A stretch of 22,377 nucleotides of DNA from an uncultured Bacteroides sp. (GTDB lineage: Bacteria; Bacteroidota; Bacteroidia; Bacteroidales; Bacteroidaceae): positions 1-22,377 of the forward strand of contig NZ_CALDPF010000049.1 of NCBI RefSeq assembly GCF_937912035.1, written 5' to 3'. This document shows positions 7,166 to 13,776 of this stretch, one piece after another (the first letter of the stretch is position 1; the number at the start of each line of letters is the position of its first letter). Position numbers and translations under genes: made by a program. Below the pieces are notes generated by a model. That model had not been told where the DNA came from. It worked only from the letters and a program-made list of their open reading frames with translations, and did not search any database.

Positions 7166-7266
7166 TATACCCTTTCGGGTACAAATATAATAACATATTC
7201 GACTTATTATACCTTTTAGGGTATAATTTGATATTCAAATTTATTTTTTATACCCAAACGGGTATA
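7166..7266 (-). promoter_or_regulatory. Hip operon promoter with three phased operators
   Basis: Three copies of an 18-bp dyad, TATACCC-N4-GGGTATA, precede the hipB-like gene: O1 at 7166-7183 (last two bases differ), O2 at 7208-7225 (one mismatch) and O3 at 7249-7266 (a perfect dyad). Their centres are 42 and 41 bp apart, almost exactly four turns of B-DNA, so all three face the same side. The -7 element TATATTTG (minus strand, 7182-7189) abuts O1, and O2 covers the position expected for the -33 element. Binding at O1 and O2 would occlude RNA polymerase. The operator resembles in style, but not in detail, the HipB site of E. coli. Confidence 0.7.
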
Positions 7267-7291
7267 GCCGGAATTAAAGTTTTAATGAAAA

Positions 7292-8029
7292 TTATACCGC
7301 AATAGTCAGTTTTGCCAGATAGTCGTAATGCTCTCCGCTATATACAAGTTCGGTCTTAAAACCATACTGAGATGCATAAAAATTCAGAGTTTCGTAATCA
7401 ATATACAACCATTTGAACTGTTCACCTTTTATCTGTTTATACTGCATACTGAACTCTATCTCACCATAATAATCGGCTGCCAAATCAATAAGCATACTTC
7501 CGTCCTCATCTTCGAATAGATATTTCAGGTCACTTGAATCCATAAGGATACAGCCCCCAGAATTCAACAGTTCTTTCATACGAGTAAAAAATGTCTCCAT
7601 ATTCTGCAAGGAACCGATTATTCCGGAGCCGTTCATCAACATCAATATAGTGTCATAACCACCGACAAACGACGGATCGAAAAGATTAGCCAGACGGGCA
7701 TTAACCCCACTTTCTTCCATTACTTTTACAGATAAAGGAGATATATCTATAGCCTCAACATCCTTGCCCATATCAAGCAAGGCAACAGAATGGCAACCAC
7801 TTCCTGCGCCTACATCAAGGATTTTACCTTGCGCCATATCCAGAGCCATTCTCTCAAGTTCCGGCATTTCATCATATTCGCGGAAAAGAGTTTCTACAGG
7901 GATTTCATCCTCATCAAACTGTGGCGAGAAGACCCTAAGCCTTCCAGCCTGACCTTTACAGAAGTAATCATAAATGGCATTTCCCATTGGGTCTTTGCCA
8001 GTCTCAAGCAATCCGTAGTTCATACACAT
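7292..8029 (-). CDS. Class I SAM-dependent methyltransferase
   Basis: The 245-residue protein has the Rossmann methyltransferase core. Motif I is ILDVGAGSG (70-78), the acidic residue that binds the SAM ribose is D95 in VEAIDISP, and a post-I region follows (TILMLMNGSG). A beta-rich C-terminal part (FKWLYIDYETLNFYASQYGF) resembles small-molecule methyltransferases of the Methyltransf_11/25 type. A second in-frame ATG six bases downstream (8023) is equally plausible as the start. The gene stands alone, with its own -7 element. Its stop lies 25 bp from the outermost Hip operator, with no clear terminator between. The substrate is unknown. Confidence 0.85.
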   Translation of the reverse strand: MCMNYGLLETGKDPMGNAIYDYFCKGQAGRLRVFSPQFDEDEIPVETLFREYDEMPELERMALDMAQGKILDVGAGSGCHSVALLDMGKDVEAIDISPLSVKVMEESGVNARLANLFDPSFVGGYDTILMLMNGSGIIGSLQNMETFFTRMKELLNSGGCILMDSSDLKYLFEDEDGSMLIDLAADYYGEIEFSMQYKQIKGEQFKWLYIDYETLNFYASQYGFKTELVYSGEHYDYLAKLTIAV

Positions 8030-8051
8030 TATTTATATATTATATAATGCA

Positions 8052-8059
8052 CAAAGTTA
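8052..8059 (-). promoter_or_regulatory. -7 element of the methyltransferase gene
   Basis: TAACTTTG on the minus strand matches TAnnTTTG exactly, 22-29 bp before the start codon. The -33 element is weak (TTGG at 8084-8087, spacing 24), so this promoter is less certain than the others. Confidence 0.4.
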
Positions 8060-8087
8060 CAAAAAAGTTATACATATACCGTGCCAA

Positions 8088-8205
8088 TGATTATTTATGC
8101 ATTAATTTCACATTTTTTACGAATAAAGATATAAAAAACTTCGTATTTATGCATGAATTAAAATAAATAGCTGTATATTTGCGCTCAATATAGAATAATT
8201 ATACA
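8088..8205 (+). promoter_or_regulatory. argR promoter with ARG-box-like sites
   Basis: A consensus -7 element, TATATTTG, lies at 8174-8181, 24 bp before the argR ATG. Three 14-mers each match 12 of 14 positions of the E. coli ARG-box core TGAATwwwwATTCA: 8088-8101, 8154-8167 and 8192-8205. The last overlaps the expected transcription start and touches the start codon. The 11-mer TATTTATGCAT also occurs twice, at 8092-8102 and 8144-8154. Autoregulation by ArgR is the natural inference; the Bacteroidota ARG box may differ from the E. coli one. Confidence 0.5.
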
Positions 8206-8682
8206 ATGAAAAGTAAAAGTACAAGGCTTGATGCCATCAAAATGATTATCTCCGTCAAAGAAATCGGAAGCCAGGACGAACTTCTTCAGGAACTGACTAA
8301 AGAGGGTTTCAGCCTGACACAGGCCACGCTTTCAAGAGACTTAAAACAATTGAAAGTGGCAAAAGCCGCAAGCATGAACGGCAACTATGTATATGTACTC
8401 CCGAACAATACCATGTATAAGCGAATGGCAAATCCGCCAGGCGCTACTGAAATGATGCGCCATAACGGATTCATGGGAATAGAATTTTCAGGAAACATAG
8501 CTGTAATCAAGACAAGGCCGGGATATGCCAGCAGTCTGGCATACGATATAGATGATCATAACTTTAACGAAATAATAGGTACCATTGCCGGTGATGATAC
8601 CATAATGCTGGTAATCAGAGAAGGTTATTCCAGACAGAATGTAACTGATACACTCAGACTGATAATTCCAAATATTAACTGA
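8206..8682 (+). CDS. argR: Arginine repressor
   Basis: The 158-residue protein has the two ArgR domains. An N-terminal winged helix (about 5-65) carries SQDELLQELTKEG and the recognition helix TQATLSRDLKQL. A C-terminal oligomerisation and arginine-binding domain (about 88-158) includes VIKTRPGYASSLAYDID and the GTIAGDDT segment (125-132), whose paired aspartates contact arginine in the family. As a hexamer with bound arginine it should repress the arginine genes, here the cluster it heads. Length and motifs are normal. ARG-box-like sequences at its promoter suggest autoregulation. It is 48 bp upstream of the GNAT gene. Confidence 0.95.
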   Translation: MKSKSTRLDAIKMIISVKEIGSQDELLQELTKEGFSLTQATLSRDLKQLKVAKAASMNGNYVYVLPNNTMYKRMANPPGATEMMRHNGFMGIEFSGNIAVIKTRPGYASSLAYDIDDHNFNEIIGTIAGDDTIMLVIREGYSRQNVTDTLRLIIPNIN

Positions 8683-8730
8683 AACAAGATAACATAAAAA
8701 AAGCTGAAGGAAGCAACATACAAAAAAACG

Positions 8731-9300
8731 ATGGAAAAAGAAAAACAAATAGACGTAATGGTGGCAGACGCTTCACACGAAAAATACGTGGATTACATAC
8801 TGGACACCATAAGAGAGGCTGCAAAAGTAAGAGGAACAGGTATAGCCGAACGTACTCATGAATACGTAGCCACAAAAATGAAAGAAGGTAAAGCAATAAT
8901 AGCACTATGTGGAGATGATCTTGCAGGATTTACCTATATCGAATCATGGGGAAACAAGCAATATGTTGCCACATCCGGACTTATAGTTCATCCAAAGTAT
9001 CGTGGACTGGGACTTGCCAAAAGAATCAAACATGCTTCATTCACTTTGGCCAGACTAAGATGGCCTAAAGCAAAAATATTCAGTCTTACATCTGGAGCCG
9101 CGGTAATGAAAATGAACACAGAACTGGGATATGTTCCAGTGACATTCAACGAACTTACAGATGATGAAGCTTTTTGGAAAGGATGCGAGGGATGTATAAA
9201 TCACGAAATATTGATGGCAAAAAAACGCAAATTCTGCATCTGTACAGCAATGCTATACGATCCGGCACTGCATCAGGACGACAAAGTAAATAATTTCTAA
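8731..9300 (+). CDS. GNAT acyltransferase, probable first enzyme of arginine synthesis
   Basis: This is a 189-residue GNAT-fold acyltransferase with the acyl-CoA-binding loop VHPKYRGLGLAKR (86-98). By position between argR and argG it is the probable glutamate N-acyltransferase of the pathway. In Bacteroides the downstream intermediates are succinylated rather than acetylated, so succinyl-CoA may be the donor; this is inference from related organisms. It is unlike classical ArgA, which carries an amino-acid-kinase domain, and unlike ArgJ. The C-terminal tail has an unusual cysteine set, C152-x2-C155 and C169-x-C171, with H158 between them, resembling a structural metal site. The 48-bp gap after argR suggests co-transcription. 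Confidence 0.8.
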   Translation: MEKEKQIDVMVADASHEKYVDYILDTIREAAKVRGTGIAERTHEYVATKMKEGKAIIALCGDDLAGFTYIESWGNKQYVATSGLIVHPKYRGLGLAKRIKHASFTLARLRWPKAKIFSLTSGAAVMKMNTELGYVPVTFNELTDDEAFWKGCEGCINHEILMAKKRKFCICTAMLYDPALHQDDKVNNF

Positions 9301-9302
9301 TT

Positions 9303-9391
9303 GTAAGTTTTTGAGTTTGTCAGTTCTTAAGTTGGTATATGATAACAGAACTTAAAACTAAAAACTCACAAACTAAAAACTAAAAACTCAC
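9303..9391. repeat. Inverted AACTNAN heptad array before argG
   Basis: The gap before argG is built from 7-8 bp repeats of AACTNAN. On the plus strand six units run from 9349 to 9391 (AACTTAA, AACTAAA, AACTCAC, an extra A, AACTAAA, AACTAAA, AACTCAC), ending 8 nt before the argG ATG. On the left, at about 9303-9334, similar units appear in the opposite orientation (AAGTT repeated), so the halves can partly pair around the spacer near 9335-9348. It resembles the TTAATTN arrays before argD, speA and the metallopeptidase gene. Confidence 0.7.
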
Positions 9392-9399
9392 ATACATAT

Positions 9400-10605
9400 A
9401 TGGAAAAGAAAAAAGTAGTTGTGGCATTCAGCGGTGGTCTTGATACATCATTCACTGTAATGTATCTGGCTAAAGAAAAAGGATACGAAGTATATGCGGC
9501 TTGTGCCAATACCGGAGGTTTCAGCCCGGAACAATTGAAACAGAACGAAGAAAATGCTTATAAACTTGGAGCTGTAAAATATGTTACTCTTGACGTTACT
9601 CAGGAATACTACGAAAAGAGTCTGAAATATATGGTTTTCGGAAATGTACTCCGTAACGGAACATACCCTATTTCAGTAAGTTCAGAACGTATCTTCCAGG
9701 CACTGGCCATTGCACGTTATGCAAACGAAATCGGTGCACACGCTATCGCTCACGGTTCTACTGGAGCCGGTAACGACCAGGTTCGTTTCGACATGACTTT
9801 CCTTGTTATGGCTCCGGGTGTGGAAATCATCACTCTTACACGCGACATGGCTTTGAGCCGTGAATATGAAATCAACTACCTGAAAGAGCATGGTTTCGAA
9901 GCAGACTTCACAAAACTGAAATACTCTTACAACGTAGGTATCTGGGGAACATCTATCTGTGGTGGAGAAATTCTGGACTCAACTCAGGGATTGCCTGAAA
10001 GCGCATATCTGAAACAGGTAGAGAAAACCGGTTCAGAAGAGCTCAGACTTGAATTCAAGAACGGTGAGATCTGCGCTGTAAACGGCGAGAAATTCGACGA
10101 CAAGATTAAGGCTATCCAGAAGATTGAAGAAATCGGTGCCGCTTACGGTATCGGCCGCGATATGCACGTAGGTGATACAATCATCGGTATCAAGGGACGT
10201 GTAGGATTCGAAGCTGCTGCTCCTATGCTTATCATCGGCGCACACAAGTTCCTCGAAAAATACACTTTGAGCAAATGGCAGCAGTACTGGAAGGATCAGG
10301 TTGCCAACTGGTATGGTATGTTCCTCCACGAAAGCCAGTATCTGGAACCTGTTATGCGCGACATCGAAGCTATGCTTACAGAAAGCCAGCGTAACGTAAA
10401 CGGTACAGTTATTCTGGAATTGCGTCCTTACTGCTTCTCAACTGTAGGTGTTGATTCTAAGGACGACCTCGTGAAGAACAAGTTCGGTGAATACGGTGAA
10501 ATGCAGAAAGGCTGGACTGCCGACGATGCAAAAGGATTCATCAAAGTTCTTTCTACTCCGCTTAGAGCCTATTATGCTAACCATAAAGACGAGGCGGACG
10601 TATGA
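9400..10605 (+). CDS. argG: Argininosuccinate synthase
   Basis: This enzyme joins citrulline and aspartate with ATP to give argininosuccinate, the penultimate step of arginine synthesis. The 401-residue protein starts with the PP-loop motif VVVAFSGGLDTS (6-17) and contains family segments such as AHGSTGAGNDQVRFD. Length is normal for bacterial ArgG, in a form typical of Bacteroidota. Codon choice looks more biased toward GGT, CGT and AAC than in neighbouring genes, suggesting high expression. The stop overlaps the argC start by 4 bp (ATGA), so translation of the two is likely coupled. The leader is a heptad-repeat array with no Shine-Dalgarno sequence. Confidence 0.96.
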   Translation: MEKKKVVVAFSGGLDTSFTVMYLAKEKGYEVYAACANTGGFSPEQLKQNEENAYKLGAVKYVTLDVTQEYYEKSLKYMVFGNVLRNGTYPISVSSERIFQALAIARYANEIGAHAIAHGSTGAGNDQVRFDMTFLVMAPGVEIITLTRDMALSREYEINYLKEHGFEADFTKLKYSYNVGIWGTSICGGEILDSTQGLPESAYLKQVEKTGSEELRLEFKNGEICAVNGEKFDDKIKAIQKIEEIGAAYGIGRDMHVGDTIIGIKGRVGFEAAAPMLIIGAHKFLEKYTLSKWQQYWKDQVANWYGMFLHESQYLEPVMRDIEAMLTESQRNVNGTVILELRPYCFSTVGVDSKDDLVKNKFGEYGEMQKGWTADDAKGFIKVLSTPLRAYYANHKDEADV

Positions 10606-11570
10606 TAAAAGTAGGAATTATAGGAGGAGCGGGATACACGGCAGGCGAACTTATTCGTCTGCTTATCAACCATCCTGAAGTAGAGATAGTATTTATAAAC
10701 AGTTCCAGTAACGCCGGAAACAAAATTACAGATGTTCACGAAGGTCTGTACGGTGAAACTGAACTTACATTTACAGACGAACTTCCATTAGACAATATAG
10801 ATGTTCTCTTCTTCTGTACTGCTCACGGCGATACAAAGAAGTTCATGGACAGCCACAACGTACCTGAAGACTTGAAGATTATCGACCTGTCTATGGATTA
10901 TCGTATAAAGAGCGACGACCATGATTTCATTTACGGACTGCCGGAACTGAACAGACGCGCTATCTGCCATAGCAAGCATGTAGCCAATCCGGGATGCTTT
11001 GCCACTTGTATCCAGTTGGGACTTCTGCCTTTGGCCAAGAATCTGTTGCTCAACGGTGACGTAATGGTTAATGCAATCACAGGTAGTACAGGTGCCGGAG
11101 TAAAGCCGGGTGCTACAAGCCACTTCAGCTGGCGTAACAACAACATGAGCATCTACAAGCCGTTCCAGCATCAGCATGTTCCTGAAATCAAGCAATCACT
11201 GTGCCAGCTTCAGAACAGTTTCGATTCTGATATAGATTTCATTCCTTACCGTGGCGACTTCGCACGAGGTATCTTCGCTACTATAGTAGTAAAGACAAAA
11301 GTGGAACTTGCAGAATTGGTAAAGATGTATGAAGATTATTATGCAGAAGATTCTTTCGTACATATAGTCGATAAGAACATTGACCTAAAGCAAGTGGTAA
11401 ACACCAACAAGTGTCTGCTCCACCTGGAGAAACATGGCGACAAACTGCTCATCATATCATGCATCGACAATCTGCTGAAAGGTGCAAGCGGTCAGGCCGT
11501 GCATAACATGAACCTGATGTTCAACCTTGAAGAAACCGTAGGACTGAGACTGAAGCCAAGCGCGTTTTAG
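10602..11570 (+). CDS. argC: N-acyl-gamma-glutamyl-phosphate reductase
   Basis: ArgC reduces the acyl-glutamyl phosphate made by ArgB to the semialdehyde, using NADPH. The 322 residues include the dinucleotide-binding GIIGGAGYTAGEL (5-17), the catalytic cysteine in ANPGCFAT (C132) and the SHFSWRNNN segment, with normal family length. In Bacteroides the substrate is believed to carry an N-succinyl group. It overlaps argG by 4 bp. After its stop comes 218 bp containing heptad repeats and a MITE-like element before argD, so the operon may be interrupted or attenuated there. Confidence 0.95.
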   Translation: MIKVGIIGGAGYTAGELIRLLINHPEVEIVFINSSSNAGNKITDVHEGLYGETELTFTDELPLDNIDVLFFCTAHGDTKKFMDSHNVPEDLKIIDLSMDYRIKSDDHDFIYGLPELNRRAICHSKHVANPGCFATCIQLGLLPLAKNLLLNGDVMVNAITGSTGAGVKPGATSHFSWRNNNMSIYKPFQHQHVPEIKQSLCQLQNSFDSDIDFIPYRGDFARGIFATIVVKTKVELAELVKMYEDYYAEDSFVHIVDKNIDLKQVVNTNKCLLHLEKHGDKLLIISCIDNLLKGASGQAVHNMNLMFNLEETVGLRLKPSAF

Positions 11571-11579
11571 TTAATGAAT

Positions 11580-11607
11580 AATTAAAAATTAAGAATTAAA
11601 AATTGCT
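11580..11607. repeat. AATTAAN heptad array after argC
   Basis: AATTAAA, AATTAAG, AATTAAA and a partial AATTGCT run head to tail from 11580, beginning 9 bp after the argC stop. The orientation is opposite to the TTAATTN arrays to the right (11721-11741 and 11757-11784), so the whole 11580-11784 stretch is an inverted repeat on a large scale, with a MITE-like element in its middle. Confidence 0.75.
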
Positions 11608-11610
11608 CAT

Positions 11611-11690
11611 GAGTCCATTACAAAAAGTATTTTCCATAACAGACACTAAAGGAAGGCAAAACTGAAAAATGTACTTTTTAAAGTGGACTC
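11611..11690. mobile_element. 80-bp MITE-like element
   Basis: The element begins GAGTCCATTACAAAAAGTA (11611-11629). It ends with the complement of GAGTCCACTTTAAAAAGTA (11672-11690), giving 19-bp terminal inverted repeats that match at 16 positions. It has no coding capacity, so any transposition would rely on a transposase elsewhere. No clear target-site duplication is visible, partly because the flanks are low-complexity heptad repeats. An alternative is a structured RNA or terminator, but there is no T-tract directly after the closing arm. Confidence 0.5.
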
Positions 11691-11720
11691 AATAATTATT
11701 AAGGATTAAACTCATAATTA

Positions 11721-11741
11721 TTAATTTTTAATTCTTAATTG
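11721..11741 (+). repeat. TTAATTN heptad array (three units)
   Basis: TTAATTT, TTAATTC and TTAATTG run head to tail, then ATTAAAC and a short non-repeat stretch lead to the second array beside argD. It is the complement of the array at 11580-11607, so transcripts could pair across the MITE-like element. Confidence 0.7.
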
Positions 11742-11756
11742 ATTAAACTCTCAGTC

Positions 11757-11784
11757 TTAATTATTAATTATTAATTCTTAATTA
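11757..11784 (+). repeat. TTAATTN heptad array abutting the argD start
   Basis: Four exact 7-bp units (TTAATTA, TTAATTA, TTAATTC, TTAATTA) end 4 nt before the argD ATG at 11789. They occupy the position where a ribosome-binding site would lie. The same four-unit structure in the same orientation stands before speA and the metallopeptidase gene. Confidence 0.8.
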
Positions 11785-11788
11785 GATT

Positions 11789-12913
11789 ATGACCCTCTTC
11801 GACGTATATCCCCTTTTCGACGTAAACATCGTGAAAGGTAAAGGCTGTCACGTATGGGACGCGAAAGGCAATGAATATCTTGACCTTTACGGAGGACATG
11901 CAGTAATATCAATAGGACATGCCCATCCGCATTATGTAGAAGCCGTAAGCAGTCAGGTTGCAAAATTAGGCTTCTATTCAAACTCAGTAATCAATACACT
12001 GCAGAAAGACCTTGCCGAAAAGCTTGGAGCTATGTGTGGTTACGACGATTACCAGCTGTTCCTGATCAACTCAGGTGCCGAAGCCAACGAAAATGCATTG
12101 AAACTGGCTTCATTCTATAACGGACGTACCAGAGTTATTTCTTTTGCAAAAGCTTTCCACGGACGTACTTCACTGGCAGTGGAAGTGACAAACAATCCTA
12201 AAATCATAGCTCCGATAAACGACAACGGACATGTAACATATCTTCCTCTTAATGATACTGAGGCTGTAAAGGCAGAACTTTCAAAGGGTGATGTATGCGC
12301 TGTTATCATCGAAGGAATACAGGGTGTTGGCGGTATCCAGGTGCCAAACACAGAGTTCATGAAAGAACTTCGCCGTGCATGTGATGAGACAAACACTGTA
12401 CTTATCCTTGACGAAATACAGTCAGGCTATGGAAGAAGCGGTAAATTCTTCGCTCACCAGTATATGGATATCAAGCCGGATATGATTACAGTTGCAAAAG
12501 GTATTGCAAACGGATTCCCTATGGCAGCCGTACTTATCAGCCCTAAGTTCACTCCGGTATACGGACAACTTGGTACCACTTTTGGAGGTAATCACCTGGG
12601 ATGTGCCGCAGCAATAGCAGTTCTCGATGTGATGAAGGAAGAAAACCTTGTTGAAAACGCTGCAAAAGTAGGCGCACACCTCATGGAAGAGCTCAAGTCA
12701 TTCAAGGGAATAAAGGAACTTCGCGGACTCGGACTTATGATTGGTATGGAGTTTGAAGAACCGATTAAGGAAATCCGCAGCAAACTTCTTTTCGAACAGA
12801 AAGTGTTTACTGGTGTAAGCGGAACAAACGTCATCCGTCTTTTGCCTCCTCTCTGTCTGAGTATGGCAGAAGCTGATGACTTCCTGGAAAGACTTCACAA
12901 AGTTATTAAATAA
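11789..12913 (+). CDS. argD: Acetyl/succinyl-ornithine aminotransferase
   Basis: This PLP-dependent class III aminotransferase converts the acylated glutamate semialdehyde to acyl-ornithine. The 374 residues include NSGAEANENALKLA (94-107) for cofactor phosphate binding, FHGRTSLA (123-130), the PLP-ring aspartate in LILDEIQSGYGRSG (D208) and the Schiff-base lysine in TVAKGIANGFP (K237). Length is that of a compact ArgD. Its neighbours argC and proC fix its role in arginine synthesis; in Bacteroides the acyl group is probably succinyl. The ATG is preceded by a heptad array rather than a Shine-Dalgarno sequence. Confidence 0.94.
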   Translation: MTLFDVYPLFDVNIVKGKGCHVWDAKGNEYLDLYGGHAVISIGHAHPHYVEAVSSQVAKLGFYSNSVINTLQKDLAEKLGAMCGYDDYQLFLINSGAEANENALKLASFYNGRTRVISFAKAFHGRTSLAVEVTNNPKIIAPINDNGHVTYLPLNDTEAVKAELSKGDVCAVIIEGIQGVGGIQVPNTEFMKELRRACDETNTVLILDEIQSGYGRSGKFFAHQYMDIKPDMITVAKGIANGFPMAAVLISPKFTPVYGQLGTTFGGNHLGCAAAIAVLDVMKEENLVENAAKVGAHLMEELKSFKGIKELRGLGLMIGMEFEEPIKEIRSKLLFEQKVFTGVSGTNVIRLLPPLCLSMAEADDFLERLHKVIK

Positions 12914-12924
12914 GGAAGAAAAGT

Positions 12925-13701
12925 ATGAAGATAGCAATTATAGGTGCAGGAAATATGGGTGGCGCAATTGCGCGCGGCCTGGCACACGGACAGTATATAG
13001 ATGCAAGCAGTATCACTGTTTCAAATCCGAGTAATGCAAAATTAGATAAATTAAAGGAGGAATATCCCGACATAAATACAACTAACAGCAACAAGGAAGC
13101 GGCAGACGGTGCCGACATCGTAATCCTGGCTGTAAAACCGTGGAAAATGGAAGAGGTACTCAAACCTTTACGCCTCAGACAACCACAGATTCTTGTATCT
13201 GTAGCTGCAGGACTAACCTTCGAAGATCTGGCACATTTTGTAGACCCTGAAATGCCTATATTCCGTGTCATTCCGAATACTGCCATTTCGATAAATGAAA
13301 GCCTGACGCTCGTGGCATCAAGAAACGCTTCGGCTGAACAGATTGACATTATGATGAAGTTGTTCAACGAAATGGGAATTGCTGTTCTCATTGAAGAAAA
13401 ACTATTTCCTGCAGGCACATCCCTCACATCATGCGGAATAGCATACGTACTGAAATACGTTCAAGCATCCATGCAGGCTGGAATTGAATTGGGATTCAAA
13501 CCTCAGGAAGTAAAAAAGATGGTAGCACAGACTATGCTTGGTGCCGCACAAATTCTTCTGAAAAATGAAGAATCACATCCGGCCACTGAAATAGAAAAGG
13601 TTACTACTCCAGGAGGTATAACCATTAAGGGACTAAACCGCCTCGAACACGACGGGTTTACGTCAGCCGTAATAAATGCGATAAAAGAAAGTTGCATCTG
13701 A
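12925..13701 (+). CDS. proC: Pyrroline-5-carboxylate reductase
   Basis: ProC reduces pyrroline-5-carboxylate to proline with NAD(P)H. The 258-residue protein starts with the Rossmann motif IAIIGAGNMGGAIARGL (3-19) and contains ILAVKPWKMEEVL, SVAAGLTFEDL and the C-terminal TTPGGITIKGLNRLEHDGF segment typical of the substrate-binding dimer domain. Length is normal. It lies 11 bp after argD, with a real AGGAAG ribosome-binding sequence (12914-12919), one of the few in the window. Placement in the arginine cluster fits the shared glutamate/ornithine chemistry. No clear terminator follows; the next gene has its own promoter. Confidence 0.95.
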   Translation: MKIAIIGAGNMGGAIARGLAHGQYIDASSITVSNPSNAKLDKLKEEYPDINTTNSNKEAADGADIVILAVKPWKMEEVLKPLRLRQPQILVSVAAGLTFEDLAHFVDPEMPIFRVIPNTAISINESLTLVASRNASAEQIDIMMKLFNEMGIAVLIEEKLFPAGTSLTSCGIAYVLKYVQASMQAGIELGFKPQEVKKMVAQTMLGAAQILLKNEESHPATEIEKVTTPGGITIKGLNRLEHDGFTSAVINAIKESCI

Positions 13702-13745
13702 CAATAACTTGACATATATCAATGCACAATATTAGAATTATGAAG

Positions 13746-13753
13746 TAACTTTG
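13746..13753 (+). promoter_or_regulatory. -7 element of the MATE transporter gene
   Basis: TAACTTTG matches TAnnTTTG and lies 23 bp before the GTG start at 13777. No good TTTG is found at the usual -33 distance, so the promoter is a moderate call. Confidence 0.45.
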
Positions 13754-13776
13754 CAGCCGATAAAATCAAAAGCTAA

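Noticed and set aside
7249..7266. Outermost Hip palindrome as a terminator of the methyltransferase gene
   Set aside because: On the minus strand the hairpin is followed by an A-run, not a T-run, and its sequence is the same as the two operators nearer hipB.
13709..13737. TTGACA-like sigma-70 promoter before the MATE gene
   Set aside because: The spacing to a -10-like hexamer is poor and Bacteroidota use a different promoter consensus; the TAACTTTG at 13746 fits better.
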